A stretch of 64,000 nucleotides of DNA from Lutispora thermophila DSM 19022 (lineage in GTDB: Bacteria; Bacillota; Clostridia; Lutisporales; Lutisporaceae). Shown piece after piece: positions 57,091-64,000 of the stretch (positions are counted from its first letter, which is position 1; the number at the start of each line of letters is the position of its first letter). Both the position numbers and the translations under genes were made by a program. Below the pieces are notes generated by a model. It saw only the letters and a program-made list of their open reading frames with translations. It was not told where the DNA came from and made no database searches. The stretch lies in contig NZ_FQZS01000005.1 in NCBI RefSeq assembly GCF_900142105.1, positions 186,001-250,000 on the forward strand. The letters run 5' to 3'.

Positions 57091-58773
57091 ATGAGAAAAA
57101 CAGTTAAAGTTTTGATTTTTTGCTTTGTCTTGCTGTTTATCTTGCCTTTCCCTATTTTTGCAGCAAATCATGTGGACACCATTGATATACAAGCTATCAT
57201 TTACGATGATGGTTCTATGGGCATCATCCAAAACTGGGAAGGTAGCTTTGAAGAAGGTACAGAAGTCTATATCTCTATGAACGCACCTGATTATCTTACT
57301 ATCAGCGGTCTAAGAGTATCAGACCAGAATGGTACATATGATACTGTAGAGGATTGGAATATTGACTGGAGCTTTGAAGAAAAATCTAAAAAATGCGGAA
57401 TCAACCAAACAGACGGTGGATATGAAATATGTTTCGGTATAAGCCAATACGGTGAAAACCATTATACCATGGAATATAAGCTGGATAATGTGGTAGGTGG
57501 TTACAGTGACAAAGATGGTGTCAATTTTCGTTTTGTCAATGACAAAATGAACACAACTCCTACCCATGTTACAGTTGAAATACAGCTTGCTGATGGAACA
57601 CCCATTACTGATGATAATGCGGATATATGGGGTTTTGGCTTTGATGGACAGGTGTTATTTGAGAACGGCAGTATCGTTGCTCGCACAGATACGCCCCTAT
57701 TATCAGAAAATCATGTGACTGTAATGTTTGCAATGGAAAAGGGAATACTGTCTCCCTTACGGCAAGAGCCTGGAAGCTTTGAAGAAGTGCGTGAAGAAGC
57801 ATTTTTAGGCAGCGATTACGATAGTTCTGGGAGAATATCCCTATTAGCCATATTGATTTCTATGCTGCTATGTATAGGACTTCCCTTAGGGTTGACCATA
57901 CTTATTGGAAAAATAAGTAAGAAAAGAAAAGAAAAAAAGAAAAAAGATTTATCAGAAAGATTTGGTTATTTTAGAGATATTCCTAACGAGGGCAATCTAA
58001 GTGCCACCTATGTGTTAGGGAGAATGTTTGATGTTTGTGAGGACGGAGCCATTCTCGCCACAAGTATGTTAAGATTGATCCAGCTAGGATGTCTCTCGCC
58101 AGTGGAAACTCAGCAAGTAGGCTTTTTGGGCAAGACTGAAGAAGTTGTCAGCCTGTGCCTTATGGGCAGCAACCATGAAAAAATGAATGAATATGATGAG
58201 TATTTATATACGGTGCTAGAGGGGGCTGCCGGTTCTGATGGCATTTTACAGCCAAAGGAGTTGGAATGCTATGCAAACCAAAATTACAGACTGCTTCGCG
58301 CATATATAGATAAACATGATAGTGCAGGAAGAGCCTATTTAAGTAAAAAGCAGTGTCTTAAACGCTGGAATGTTCCTGCAAGGTTAAAGGATCTGACACC
58401 GGATGGAGAGAAAGAGCTGGGGGAGCTTATGGGCCTCAAACGATATCTGGAGGATTTTTCACTGATTGCTGAGAGAGGTATTAAGGAAATACCCATTTGG
58501 AGAGAATTGCTCACCTATGCTATGCTATTTGGTATAGCAGATCAGGTGGCAAAACAAATGAAAGAGTTATATCCGGAAATCTCTATGGAATTGACGTATT
58601 ACAGTCAAAGTTTGGATACGGCTTATTCCTATCACTACTTGTTATATAACAATATGAAAAGAGCTGAAAATTGGAGAGAGCAGAAAAAACGCAGCGGCGG
58701 AGGTGGAGGATTTACTTCCTTAGGAGGGGGTAGAGGTTCTATCGGTGGCGGTTCCGGTGGCGGAACAAGATAA
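57091..58773 (+). CDS. DUF2207 membrane protein
   Basis: 560 residues from ATG 57091 (GAGGTG upstream). Signal peptide (about 1-24, ending PIFA-A), extracytoplasmic DUF2207 domain (about 25-240, starting VDTIDIQAIIYDDGSM), one membrane segment (about 250-272), a Lys-rich cytoplasmic stretch, a helical domain and a glycine-rich tail (last 25 residues, GGGGGFTSLGGGRG...). The Gly-rich tail after this domain is common in the family. Function unknown; partner of LemA by context. Confidence 0.88.
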   Translation: MRKTVKVLIFCFVLLFILPFPIFAANHVDTIDIQAIIYDDGSMGIIQNWEGSFEEGTEVYISMNAPDYLTISGLRVSDQNGTYDTVEDWNIDWSFEEKSKKCGINQTDGGYEICFGISQYGENHYTMEYKLDNVVGGYSDKDGVNFRFVNDKMNTTPTHVTVEIQLADGTPITDDNADIWGFGFDGQVLFENGSIVARTDTPLLSENHVTVMFAMEKGILSPLRQEPGSFEEVREEAFLGSDYDSSGRISLLAILISMLLCIGLPLGLTILIGKISKKRKEKKKKDLSERFGYFRDIPNEGNLSATYVLGRMFDVCEDGAILATSMLRLIQLGCLSPVETQQVGFLGKTEEVVSLCLMGSNHEKMNEYDEYLYTVLEGAAGSDGILQPKELECYANQNYRLLRAYIDKHDSAGRAYLSKKQCLKRWNVPARLKDLTPDGEKELGELMGLKRYLEDFSLIAERGIKEIPIWRELLTYAMLFGIADQVAKQMKELYPEISMELTYYSQSLDTAYSYHYLLYNNMKRAENWREQKKRSGGGGGFTSLGGGRGSIGGGSGGGTR

Positions 58774-58799
58774 TTATGTTAACAAAGGAGGAAATGATT

Positions 58800-59708
58800 A
58801 TGGGCTTATTTTCTAAAAAACCTCCTTGCCCAATCTGTGGAGGTAAGATTTCATGGTTTTTGCCATCGAAAATTGAGGGCCAGTATATATGTGACACTTG
58901 TTACAGCAAAATAGACATGGATAATGATAAGAAATGTAATCTAACAATGCAAGGATTTAAGGAATACTTAGCATTTTATGATGAAAACCAACATTTAAAA
59001 AGCAAGTTTGCTGTTTCTGAAAAGATTGACTTTGGCATTTGGGATACAAAAATCATATTCGATTATCAGAATAAACTGTTTTGCATGAGCAAAAATCCAG
59101 ATAAAACCGTTTTTGAAGGCAAGCATTTAAAGTCCTTCATTATTAAAGAGGACAATATTCCTCTGTTTGAGGGTTCGTCAGAGGGCATACGCTGTTATAC
59201 CAGTACCGTACCGGAACGGGCTATGGCACTTGCACCTCAAATAGCTCAATATATGATGAGCAAACAGCTGGCTCGTGCTATTGACAAGATGGATGATGGT
59301 AAAGAAAACAGGACAGCACCTATTCAGCTTTTTGATATTCCGGAACCCTTCAAGGCTTTTAACGTGGAGCTGTATTTAGATCATCCATACTGGACAGTGA
59401 TCAAGTGTGATATGGATGGACCTCGATTCTCCCATGAACATCCAAATGTAAATGACTATATCAGAGACTATCAGGATAGCATTAAGGAAATTGAAAAGTT
59501 GGTTAAAGCACTCAAGACAGTAGCTTTTCCGGGAACAGTTGAAATATCTGTGGCCTTTGGTACCACCAGTGCACAAGGAGTGCAAAAATCTGTTGCACCA
59601 TCTGTAGATCCTATAGAGGAAATTAAGAGGTACAAGGCTCTTATGGAAGAGGGCATAATTTCTCAGCAGGAGTTCGAGGCAAAGAAGAAACAGTTGCTGG
59701 GTATATAA
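58800..59708 (+). CDS. DUF4428-like zinc ribbon and SHOCT domain protein
   Basis: 302 residues from ATG 58800 (AAAGGAGG 8 nt upstream). N-terminal zinc ribbon C-x2-C...C-x2-C (CPICGG and CDTCYS), a middle region of unknown fold (about 60-265), and a C-terminal SHOCT helix pair (last 30 residues, EEIKRYKALMEEGIIS). SHOCT domains are short oligomerisation or targeting modules. No signal peptide, so cytoplasmic. Third gene of the lemA operon. Confidence 0.82.
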   Translation: MGLFSKKPPCPICGGKISWFLPSKIEGQYICDTCYSKIDMDNDKKCNLTMQGFKEYLAFYDENQHLKSKFAVSEKIDFGIWDTKIIFDYQNKLFCMSKNPDKTVFEGKHLKSFIIKEDNIPLFEGSSEGIRCYTSTVPERAMALAPQIAQYMMSKQLARAIDKMDDGKENRTAPIQLFDIPEPFKAFNVELYLDHPYWTVIKCDMDGPRFSHEHPNVNDYIRDYQDSIKEIEKLVKALKTVAFPGTVEISVAFGTTSAQGVQKSVAPSVDPIEEIKRYKALMEEGIISQQEFEAKKKQLLGI

Positions 59709-59729
59709 TGAAATGCAGATATGAAAGAA

Positions 59730-59795
59730 AAGTACGGTCTGCTCCGGACAACCTTATGGGATTAAAAAACTATCCAGCGCAGGCCGGTACTTTTT
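59730..59795 (+). terminator. Terminator of the lemA operon
   Basis: AAGTAC-GGTCTGC pairs with GCAGGCC-GGTACTT (one bulge) around a long loop, with tail TTTTTAAT. It also marks the approach to the prophage. Confidence 0.6.
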
Positions 59796-59914
59796 AATAA
59801 TGTATTAACTTTTTCGGCTGTTATTCAAGATAAAGCAATAAACTATGGATTTATTATTTATTAGAGCCTACTCTGGTTGTTTACATTAACCATGCCATCT
59901 ATATTTGACTTGTG

Positions 59915-60376
59915 CTATAAATGTTTATAAATAAAAAATATTATGTATTCCCCTATACTGTGTGAGATGCCATATATTGCTTTAAAATGATCTAATGTTG
60001 TATCTATAAAATCTTCTGTTACTTCCAAAAACTCTGCTAGTTCAGCTTTGTTAGTTACTCCGGCATTGAATGCATCTATAAACTGTTCTACCCTAATAAG
60101 CTTTTTAACAGCCCAACGACGAGCTTTATACTCTTGTTTTCTGTTTTGGATTTTTGATTGATCTAGTATATCACCTGCAGTCGTGCAGTAATGACCAATT
60201 TCCTCTGCTAAGATACAAGTTCTTTCTGCTGTTGTTTTGAGATTCTTATTCAACAGGATTATATTAGATTTATGCTCATTAGTATAAAAATCTTTAACTT
60301 TAAAAGGTAAATTGGCAGCATCATCAATTATTATATATTGGCTGAACTCTTCCAATAGCTTTTCGTAAGCGCTCAT
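59915..60376 (-). CDS. immA: ImmA/IrrE family metallopeptidase
   Basis: 153 residues. Phage-type ImmA: the motif LAEEIGHYCTTAGDI matches the zinc site of the family, in which the first histidine of HExxH is commonly replaced as here. Such proteases cleave the neighbouring phage repressor to trigger induction. RBS AGGTGAT on the minus strand. It lies directly after the repressor remnant, so it probably has no functional target here. Confidence 0.85.
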   Translation of the reverse strand: MSAYEKLLEEFSQYIIIDDAANLPFKVKDFYTNEHKSNIILLNKNLKTTAERTCILAEEIGHYCTTAGDILDQSKIQNRKQEYKARRWAVKKLIRVEQFIDAFNAGVTNKAELAEFLEVTEDFIDTTLDHFKAIYGISHSIGEYIIFFIYKHL

Positions 60377-60384
60377 AGTATCAC

Positions 60385-60729
60385 CTACTGTTCTTTATGT
60401 TTTGCTAAAGCAATTTTTATTGCCAGTTCAATTTTATTCATATCATCCTCACTCAGTGGACCTTCATGTCCTACTGCATGAGCTGCTCTTGTAAGGATTT
60501 CTTTTTTATCATCTTTGCTTATATCCTTAGATTCCATTTGCTTTGGTACATCATAACCCATAAGTCAACTTGGGTTCACATTAAAATGATTTGCTAAAAC
60601 TTCTATTGTAGTGATTTTAGGAGCCATTTCTGCATTTGAGTATCTTGAAATAGTTGCAGGGCTTAAATGCACTATTTCTGCTAAAGAATATACTGTTTCG
60701 TTGTGTGTTTCCATTAGTTCCTTGACAAG
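60385..60729 (-). pseudogene. XRE-family phage repressor, broken
   Basis: Minus-strand frame. From ATG 60712-60714 it reads LAEIVHLSPATISRYSNAE (helix-turn-helix) and ITTIEVLANHFNVNPS, then an in-frame TGA at 60565-60567 where repressors have Trp in NPSWLMGYD. The frame then continues as LMGYDVPKQMES to TAG 60385-60387. The N-terminal residues of the HTH domain are cut off at about 60730 by the deletion. Two defects make it a pseudogene. Confidence 0.85.
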
Positions 60730-60732
60730 TTA

Positions 60733-61224
60733 CAACGACCAGCAAAAGCAGGGAATAAGTATCATTATGAACAGTGGGCTAAAGAAGTTGTGGGAGTAGG
60801 TGGAGTAAGAGTAATACCTAGATGGAACGGTCCACTCACAGTAAAAGTAATAATAATTGATTCTAATGGGAAACCAGCAAGCCAAGAACTAATTGATAAT
60901 GTATTTAACCACATAGAAGCAGAAAGGCCTTTCGGGGCAGATGTTACAGTTGTATCGGCTAAACCTGTAGAATTAAATATTTCAGTTAATTTAGTCTTAA
61001 CTGATGGATATACAGAGCAACAAGTCAAGAATTATATAAGACAAAATATAACATAATACCTGAAATCTATCGATTTTAAAACAAATTATATAAGCTATGC
61101 ACAAATAGGAAGTATTATCTTAGGCACAGAAGGTGTATTAGATTATAGTGATTTAAAAATTAATGGAGATATATCAAACATAACTATAGGTGAGGAAGAA
61201 GTTGCTATAATGGGGGTGATTTAA
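60733..61224 (+). pseudogene. Baseplate J-like protein, truncated and interrupted
   Basis: C-terminal part of a Mu gp47/XkdT-type baseplate protein: [36 protein letters not shown], then RPFGADVTV. An in-frame TAA lies at 61054-61056; the frame continues (YLKSIDFKTNYISYAQIGSI...) to TAA 61222-61224, which shares a base with the next ATG. The N-terminal part is missing because the left side is joined to the repressor. Confidence 0.85.
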
Positions 61225-61565
61225 TGAACCATATGACAACATATTTGAAAAATAAAGTTTTGAGTGACAACCTACAAAATGTTTTTGTAGGTCTTTTTAA
61301 TGAGGAAATAGAGGTTAAAACATCAAGTTATGTGAGACAACCGGTTACATTTACGGAGCCAAATGAAGGTCAAGCTAGCAACAATGCAGATATATTATTC
61401 CCAATAGCAGGAGAAAACTGGGGCCCCATAACTCATATAAGTATATTTGACAGTGAGATAGGAGGCAATCTTCTTCGGAAAGCTCCAGCGGAATTTATTA
61501 AAACCATTGATATTTCATCTCAATATAAAATACCTAAAAATTAATTGATTATAAGGATTAAGTGA
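61224..61565 (+). pseudogene. Short phage tail fibre protein, stop near the end
   Basis: MTTYLKNKVLSDNLQNVFVGLF, SYVRQPVTFTEPNEGQASN and WGPITHISIFDSEIGGNLL match the short phage tail-fibre family. TAA at 61542-61544 removes the last six residues (LIIRIK) before TGA 61563-61565. The 106-residue product might still fold, so it may be functional. Confidence 0.65.
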
Positions 61566-61569
61566 TAGT

Positions 61570-62322
61570 ATGAATATAAAACGTAGATGGGATGAAGTAA
61601 ATACTCTAACATGGAATGATATAGGTCTGTATCAATGGGGAAGATTAGTTTTAGTATTTATAGAAACAGATAGTGGGGTAGAAATAAAAGGAGTAAGAGT
61701 TGATTATTCCCCATCAATAATGAGAACTATTACTGAAATGGTAGTTAATGTAGTTGTATCTATAAGGGACTATAAAGGCGTTATGATTGAGTACCTTCCT
61801 TGGTATGAGAGGAAATCTATTGTATTTGATGCTATCTTAAATGCCTATGACAAGGAGTTGAGAAGATTAGAGCAAGACATAGATGTTGTTGGAAGGAATA
61901 TGCTTCTGGATACAGCTATAGAAATGTTACACATATATGAGAGAGATCTAGGTATTCAATCTAGGAAGGACCTAGAATATGACCAAAGGAGAGAGCAAAT
62001 TTCTTCAAGGTATAGAGCGGTATTTGATCAAACAACCGAAGAAACTATATAAGAAGTCGCTAGTGCTTATAGCAATGGTGAAGTGGAAATTAACAAAACT
62101 GATACTCCAGGAGTTTTTAAAATAAAATTTGCAGGCACTAAAGGGATTCCTAATAACATGGATGGTTTAAAAGAAGCTTTAGATATTATCATACTTGCAC
62201 ACTTAGGTCTGACATATACATTTACTTTCAATACATGGGAGTTTGTATATCAAAAGACTTGGGGAGATTGCTTAAATATGACATGGAATGATTTAAGATC
62301 ATTAAATGGGGTGAGTAAATGA
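61570..62322 (+). pseudogene. XkdU/DUF2313-like tail protein with N-terminal extension and internal stop
   Basis: From residue 72 (ATG 61783, MIEYLPWYERKSIVF) the protein looks like XkdU/YmfQ, a baseplate wedge component. Residues 1-71 are a Trp-rich piece (RRWDEVNTLTWNDI) in the same frame. TAA at 62050-62052 interrupts the frame, which continues (EVASAYSNGEVEINKTD) to TGA 62322 and ends with a second Trp motif (TWGDCLNMTWNDL). Without the stop the protein would have 250 residues. Confidence 0.75.
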
Positions 62323-63047
62323 AGTACACAAATAATTATAACTTAAAGAAACCAGAGCTTACAGATTATGTGAATATAGAAGACTTTAATGAAAATGCTG
62401 ATATTGTTGATGAGAAACTAAAAGAAATAGATAACAAAGTAGGAAACATAAAAATACCCGTAACTTCTGTAAATGGGAAAACGGGAGCTGTAGAGTTGAC
62501 TGCATCCGGTGTAGGAGCAGAAACACCTGCTGGAGCACAGCAAAAAGCTAACACAGCAGCTAATACGGTTCAAACTAACTTTAATGCACATAAAAATGAA
62601 AGTGCGTCTACCTCTGCAAAAGGCCATGTACAGCTAACTGATAGCGTATCATCAACTTCAAAAGATACAGCAGCCACTCCCAACTCTGTTAAAACTGTGA
62701 ATGATGCATTGACTTCACACCTCAATGATAGTACAAAATACATAACCAGTGCAGAAAGAACTAATTGGAATAATAAGGCAGTTCAGGCAACGTATACTGT
62801 TACTTTAGATACATCTTGGTCAGGATCATCTGCTCCATATACAAAAACAGTGACAATTAGTGATATTTTAGAAACCGATAATCCAATCATAGATGTAACA
62901 ATGAGTGGAACATATGCAACCGATACAGCAAGACAAGAAACATGGGCTAAGATTTATAGAGCAGTCACAGCAGCTAACTCAATAACTTTTTCCGCTACAG
63001 AAAAGCCTGCTGTTAGTATTCCAATTCAAATAAAGGTGGTGAGATAA
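62319..63047 (+). CDS. Phage tail fibre protein
   Basis: 242 residues. N-terminal NLKKPELTDYVNIEDFNENADIVDEKL, then a linker, then Phage_fiber_2-type repeats (KGHVQLTDSVSSTSKDTAATPNSVKTVNDAL), and a beta-rich Ser/Thr domain at the C-terminus. Forms the host-contacting fibre. It overlaps the previous frame by ATGA and the next gene by TAATG, so the reading frame is intact. Confidence 0.85.
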   Translation: MKYTNNYNLKKPELTDYVNIEDFNENADIVDEKLKEIDNKVGNIKIPVTSVNGKTGAVELTASGVGAETPAGAQQKANTAANTVQTNFNAHKNESASTSAKGHVQLTDSVSSTSKDTAATPNSVKTVNDALTSHLNDSTKYITSAERTNWNNKAVQATYTVTLDTSWSGSSAPYTKTVTISDILETDNPIIDVTMSGTYATDTARQETWAKIYRAVTAANSITFSATEKPAVSIPIQIKVVR

Positions 63048-63616
63048 TGGGAGAAGCAATTTTAGTTAGACATGGCGGTGGAGGTAATGTAAATTTTCCT
63101 GACGGTTGGAATGAGCAAGCAATAGGTAAAGCATATGAAGCCATAACTAAAGCAGATCCAATTATGCTAAAAAGGATGGGCTTGTGGGAAAGCGGGGTTA
63201 ATAAAGTTAATGACCCTGACATATTACCGCCAATTGTAAGATGTTTAGAATGGAGTACAGACGATACTTATTTAACAGTAGGGCACGTATATTCAACGTA
63301 TATAACTATATATAAAGGAAATGGGGATACATTTACGAAAATAGCTAATCCTCTTACTTTACCTACTTCTATTGTGTCAAGTGTAAGATTTAGTCCTTCT
63401 GATGGTACGTATTTAGCAATAGGTAACTCTTCTCAATCTATAATAATTTATAAATCAGACGTATACGATTCTATTCAAAAAATAACAAAGAAGAATCAAT
63501 ATTTTACTTACTCTCCGCCTGAATGGAAATTTGGTATTGCTATGGAAACTATATCAGCAGGAAATGTAGGGAAGGTGATTTTATTCCCTAAAATATATAA
63601 TTTACCAAGTTTATAG
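63047..63616 (+). CDS. Phage tail-associated protein with beta-propeller-like repeats
   Basis: 189 residues. After GGGGNVNFPDGWNEQAIGK, two repeats resemble WD40 blades (VRCLEWSTDDTYLTVGH, then YITIYKG; VRFSPSDGTYLAIGN, then IIIYKS). Too few blades for a full propeller; the protein may be cut short at TAG 63614-63616. Hypothetical; probably exposed at the tail tip. Confidence 0.6.
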   Translation: MGEAILVRHGGGGNVNFPDGWNEQAIGKAYEAITKADPIMLKRMGLWESGVNKVNDPDILPPIVRCLEWSTDDTYLTVGHVYSTYITIYKGNGDTFTKIANPLTLPTSIVSSVRFSPSDGTYLAIGNSSQSIIIYKSDVYDSIQKITKKNQYFTYSPPEWKFGIAMETISAGNVGKVILFPKIYNLPSL

Positions 63617-63627
63617 GAGGGATAATT

Positions 63628-63909
63628 TTGACGTTTTATTTAAAGATTGATGAAAATAATATTATTAGAGATGCTATAGAATATCCTTTTGAAGGATATA
63701 CAGAAGTACATTTAGAAGAAACACACTTGCCTGCGGGAATAAATGGCGGATGGTATAGGTGGAACGGTGCTACTTATGAACTAGATGAAGAATTAAAAAG
63801 ACAAGCCGATGAGAGAATAAAAGAATTAAGAAGGCAAGAAAATACAGATATTATAGCAGAGGTTATTGATAATTATACTCTCGAACTGATTGAGAGGGGG
63901 ATGTTGTAA
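63628..63909 (+). CDS. Hypothetical phage tail protein
   Basis: 93 residues, TTG start with TAGGAGGG upstream. N-terminal beta-like part (GINGGWYRWNGATYELDEE) and a charged helical C-terminus (ELKRQADERIKELRRQE). The shape resembles small proteins found after fibre genes in clostridial phages. Function unknown. Ends with TAATGA that overlaps the next start. Confidence 0.7.
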   Translation: MTFYLKIDENNIIRDAIEYPFEGYTEVHLEETHLPAGINGGWYRWNGATYELDEELKRQADERIKELRRQENTDIIAEVIDNYTLELIERGML

Positions 63910-64000
63910 TGAGTATTTTGATTGAAAGTTTAAAAAGGCTTTACAATGCTAATAAAGTTACAATAGAAAAGTTACAACAGATGATTGATGATGAAAGAAT
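63909..64000 (+). CDS. XkdX-like protein, N-terminal part
   Basis: Thirty codons reach the window edge. SLKRLYNANKVTIEKLQQMIDD is the pattern of the small XkdX family that follows fibre genes in PBSX-like phages. The start overlaps the previous stop (TAATG). Confidence 0.6.
   Translation, partial: MSILIESLKRLYNANKVTIEKLQQMIDDER

Larger units (their letters stand above)
59915..64000. mobile_element. Degraded prophage, left part, continues beyond window
   Basis: Lysogeny genes on the minus strand (immA and a repressor remnant) meet a plus-strand baseplate and tail-fibre module of the PBSX/Mu-like order (baseplate J, short tail fibre protein, XkdU-like, fibre, XkdX-like). Integrase, replication, packaging, head and tail-tube genes are missing between them. 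No attachment site could be identified; the left end is probably in 59800-59915. Confidence 0.85.

Noticed and set aside
60611-60799. Plus-strand 62-codon frame across the prophage junction
   Set aside because: It runs antisense to the repressor and then through the junction out of the baseplate frame; composition does not look coding.
61054-62052. Phage stop-codon reassignment (TAA read as an amino acid)
   Set aside because: TAA ends neighbouring genes with overlapping starts (TAATG at 61222 and 63045), so it still works as stop; decay is simpler.

Overview
The window comes from the chromosome of a low-GC, endospore-forming Firmicute of the class Clostridia, possibly Tissierellales-like. 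The class follows from sporulation genes (spoIIGA, sigE, sigG, spoVD-like, spoIVA), AT-rich codon use with frequent TTG/GTG starts and strong GGAGG sites, a V-type rather than F-type ATPase, and a MurE of the meso-diaminopimelate type. The order-level guess is weak. No rRNA or tRNA gene is visible.

Layout. (1) 1-4.5 kb: end of an unknown gene, a B12-binding radical SAM protein on the minus strand, then polX and nth (DNA repair). (2) 4.7-13.2 kb: nine-gene V-ATPase operon in the order ntpF-I-K-E-C-G-A-B-D. Its c subunit keeps the Na+-ligand residues known from Enterococcus hirae. (3) 13.3-31 kb: lgt, then the division and cell-wall cluster mraZ-rsmH-ftsL-spoVD / murE-murF-mraY-murD-ftsW-murG-murA-ftsQ-ylxW-ylxX-sbp-ftsZ. 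It carries an MraZ-box array in front and a terminator in the middle. ftsA and murC are absent. (4) 31-37.5 kb: a probably inactive amidase-fold protein, spoIIGA-sigE-sigG, ylmC, nrdR, a cysteine T-box with cysE, and pgeF. (5) 37.4-44.3 kb: phosphate regulon phoP-phoR-pstSCAB-phoU with a three-repeat Pho-box candidate. (6) 44.3-50.3 kb: a DUF512 radical SAM protein, der, plsY, gpsA and spoIVA; spoIVA has a sigma-E-like promoter. (7) 50.4-55.5 kb: five-gene nucleotide-sugar and glycan operon behind a sigma-K-like promoter. (8) 55.5-59.7 kb: accessory segment with a decayed gene and a LemA / DUF2207 / zinc-ribbon-SHOCT operon. (9) 59.9-64 kb: left part of a degraded prophage. An immA and a broken repressor are fused by a large deletion to the baseplate-tail module, in which several genes carry single in-frame stop codons.

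How the parts relate. Most of the window is conserved core: envelope synthesis, division, and the mother-cell and forespore sigma cascade, in an order close to that of Bacillus subtilis (murG...divIB-ylxW-ylxX-sbp-ftsZ-spoIIGA-sigE-sigG-ylmC-ylmD). Promoter-like sequences fit the cascade: a Spo0A-type site before spoIIGA, a sigma-F-like site before sigG, a sigma-E-like site before spoIVA and a sigma-K-like site before the glycan operon. The last suggests the glycan decorates the spore surface. The least explained items are the amidase-like protein between ftsZ and spoIIGA, the LemA/DUF2207 operon and the prophage remnant. All functions are read from sequence only; no database search was run.
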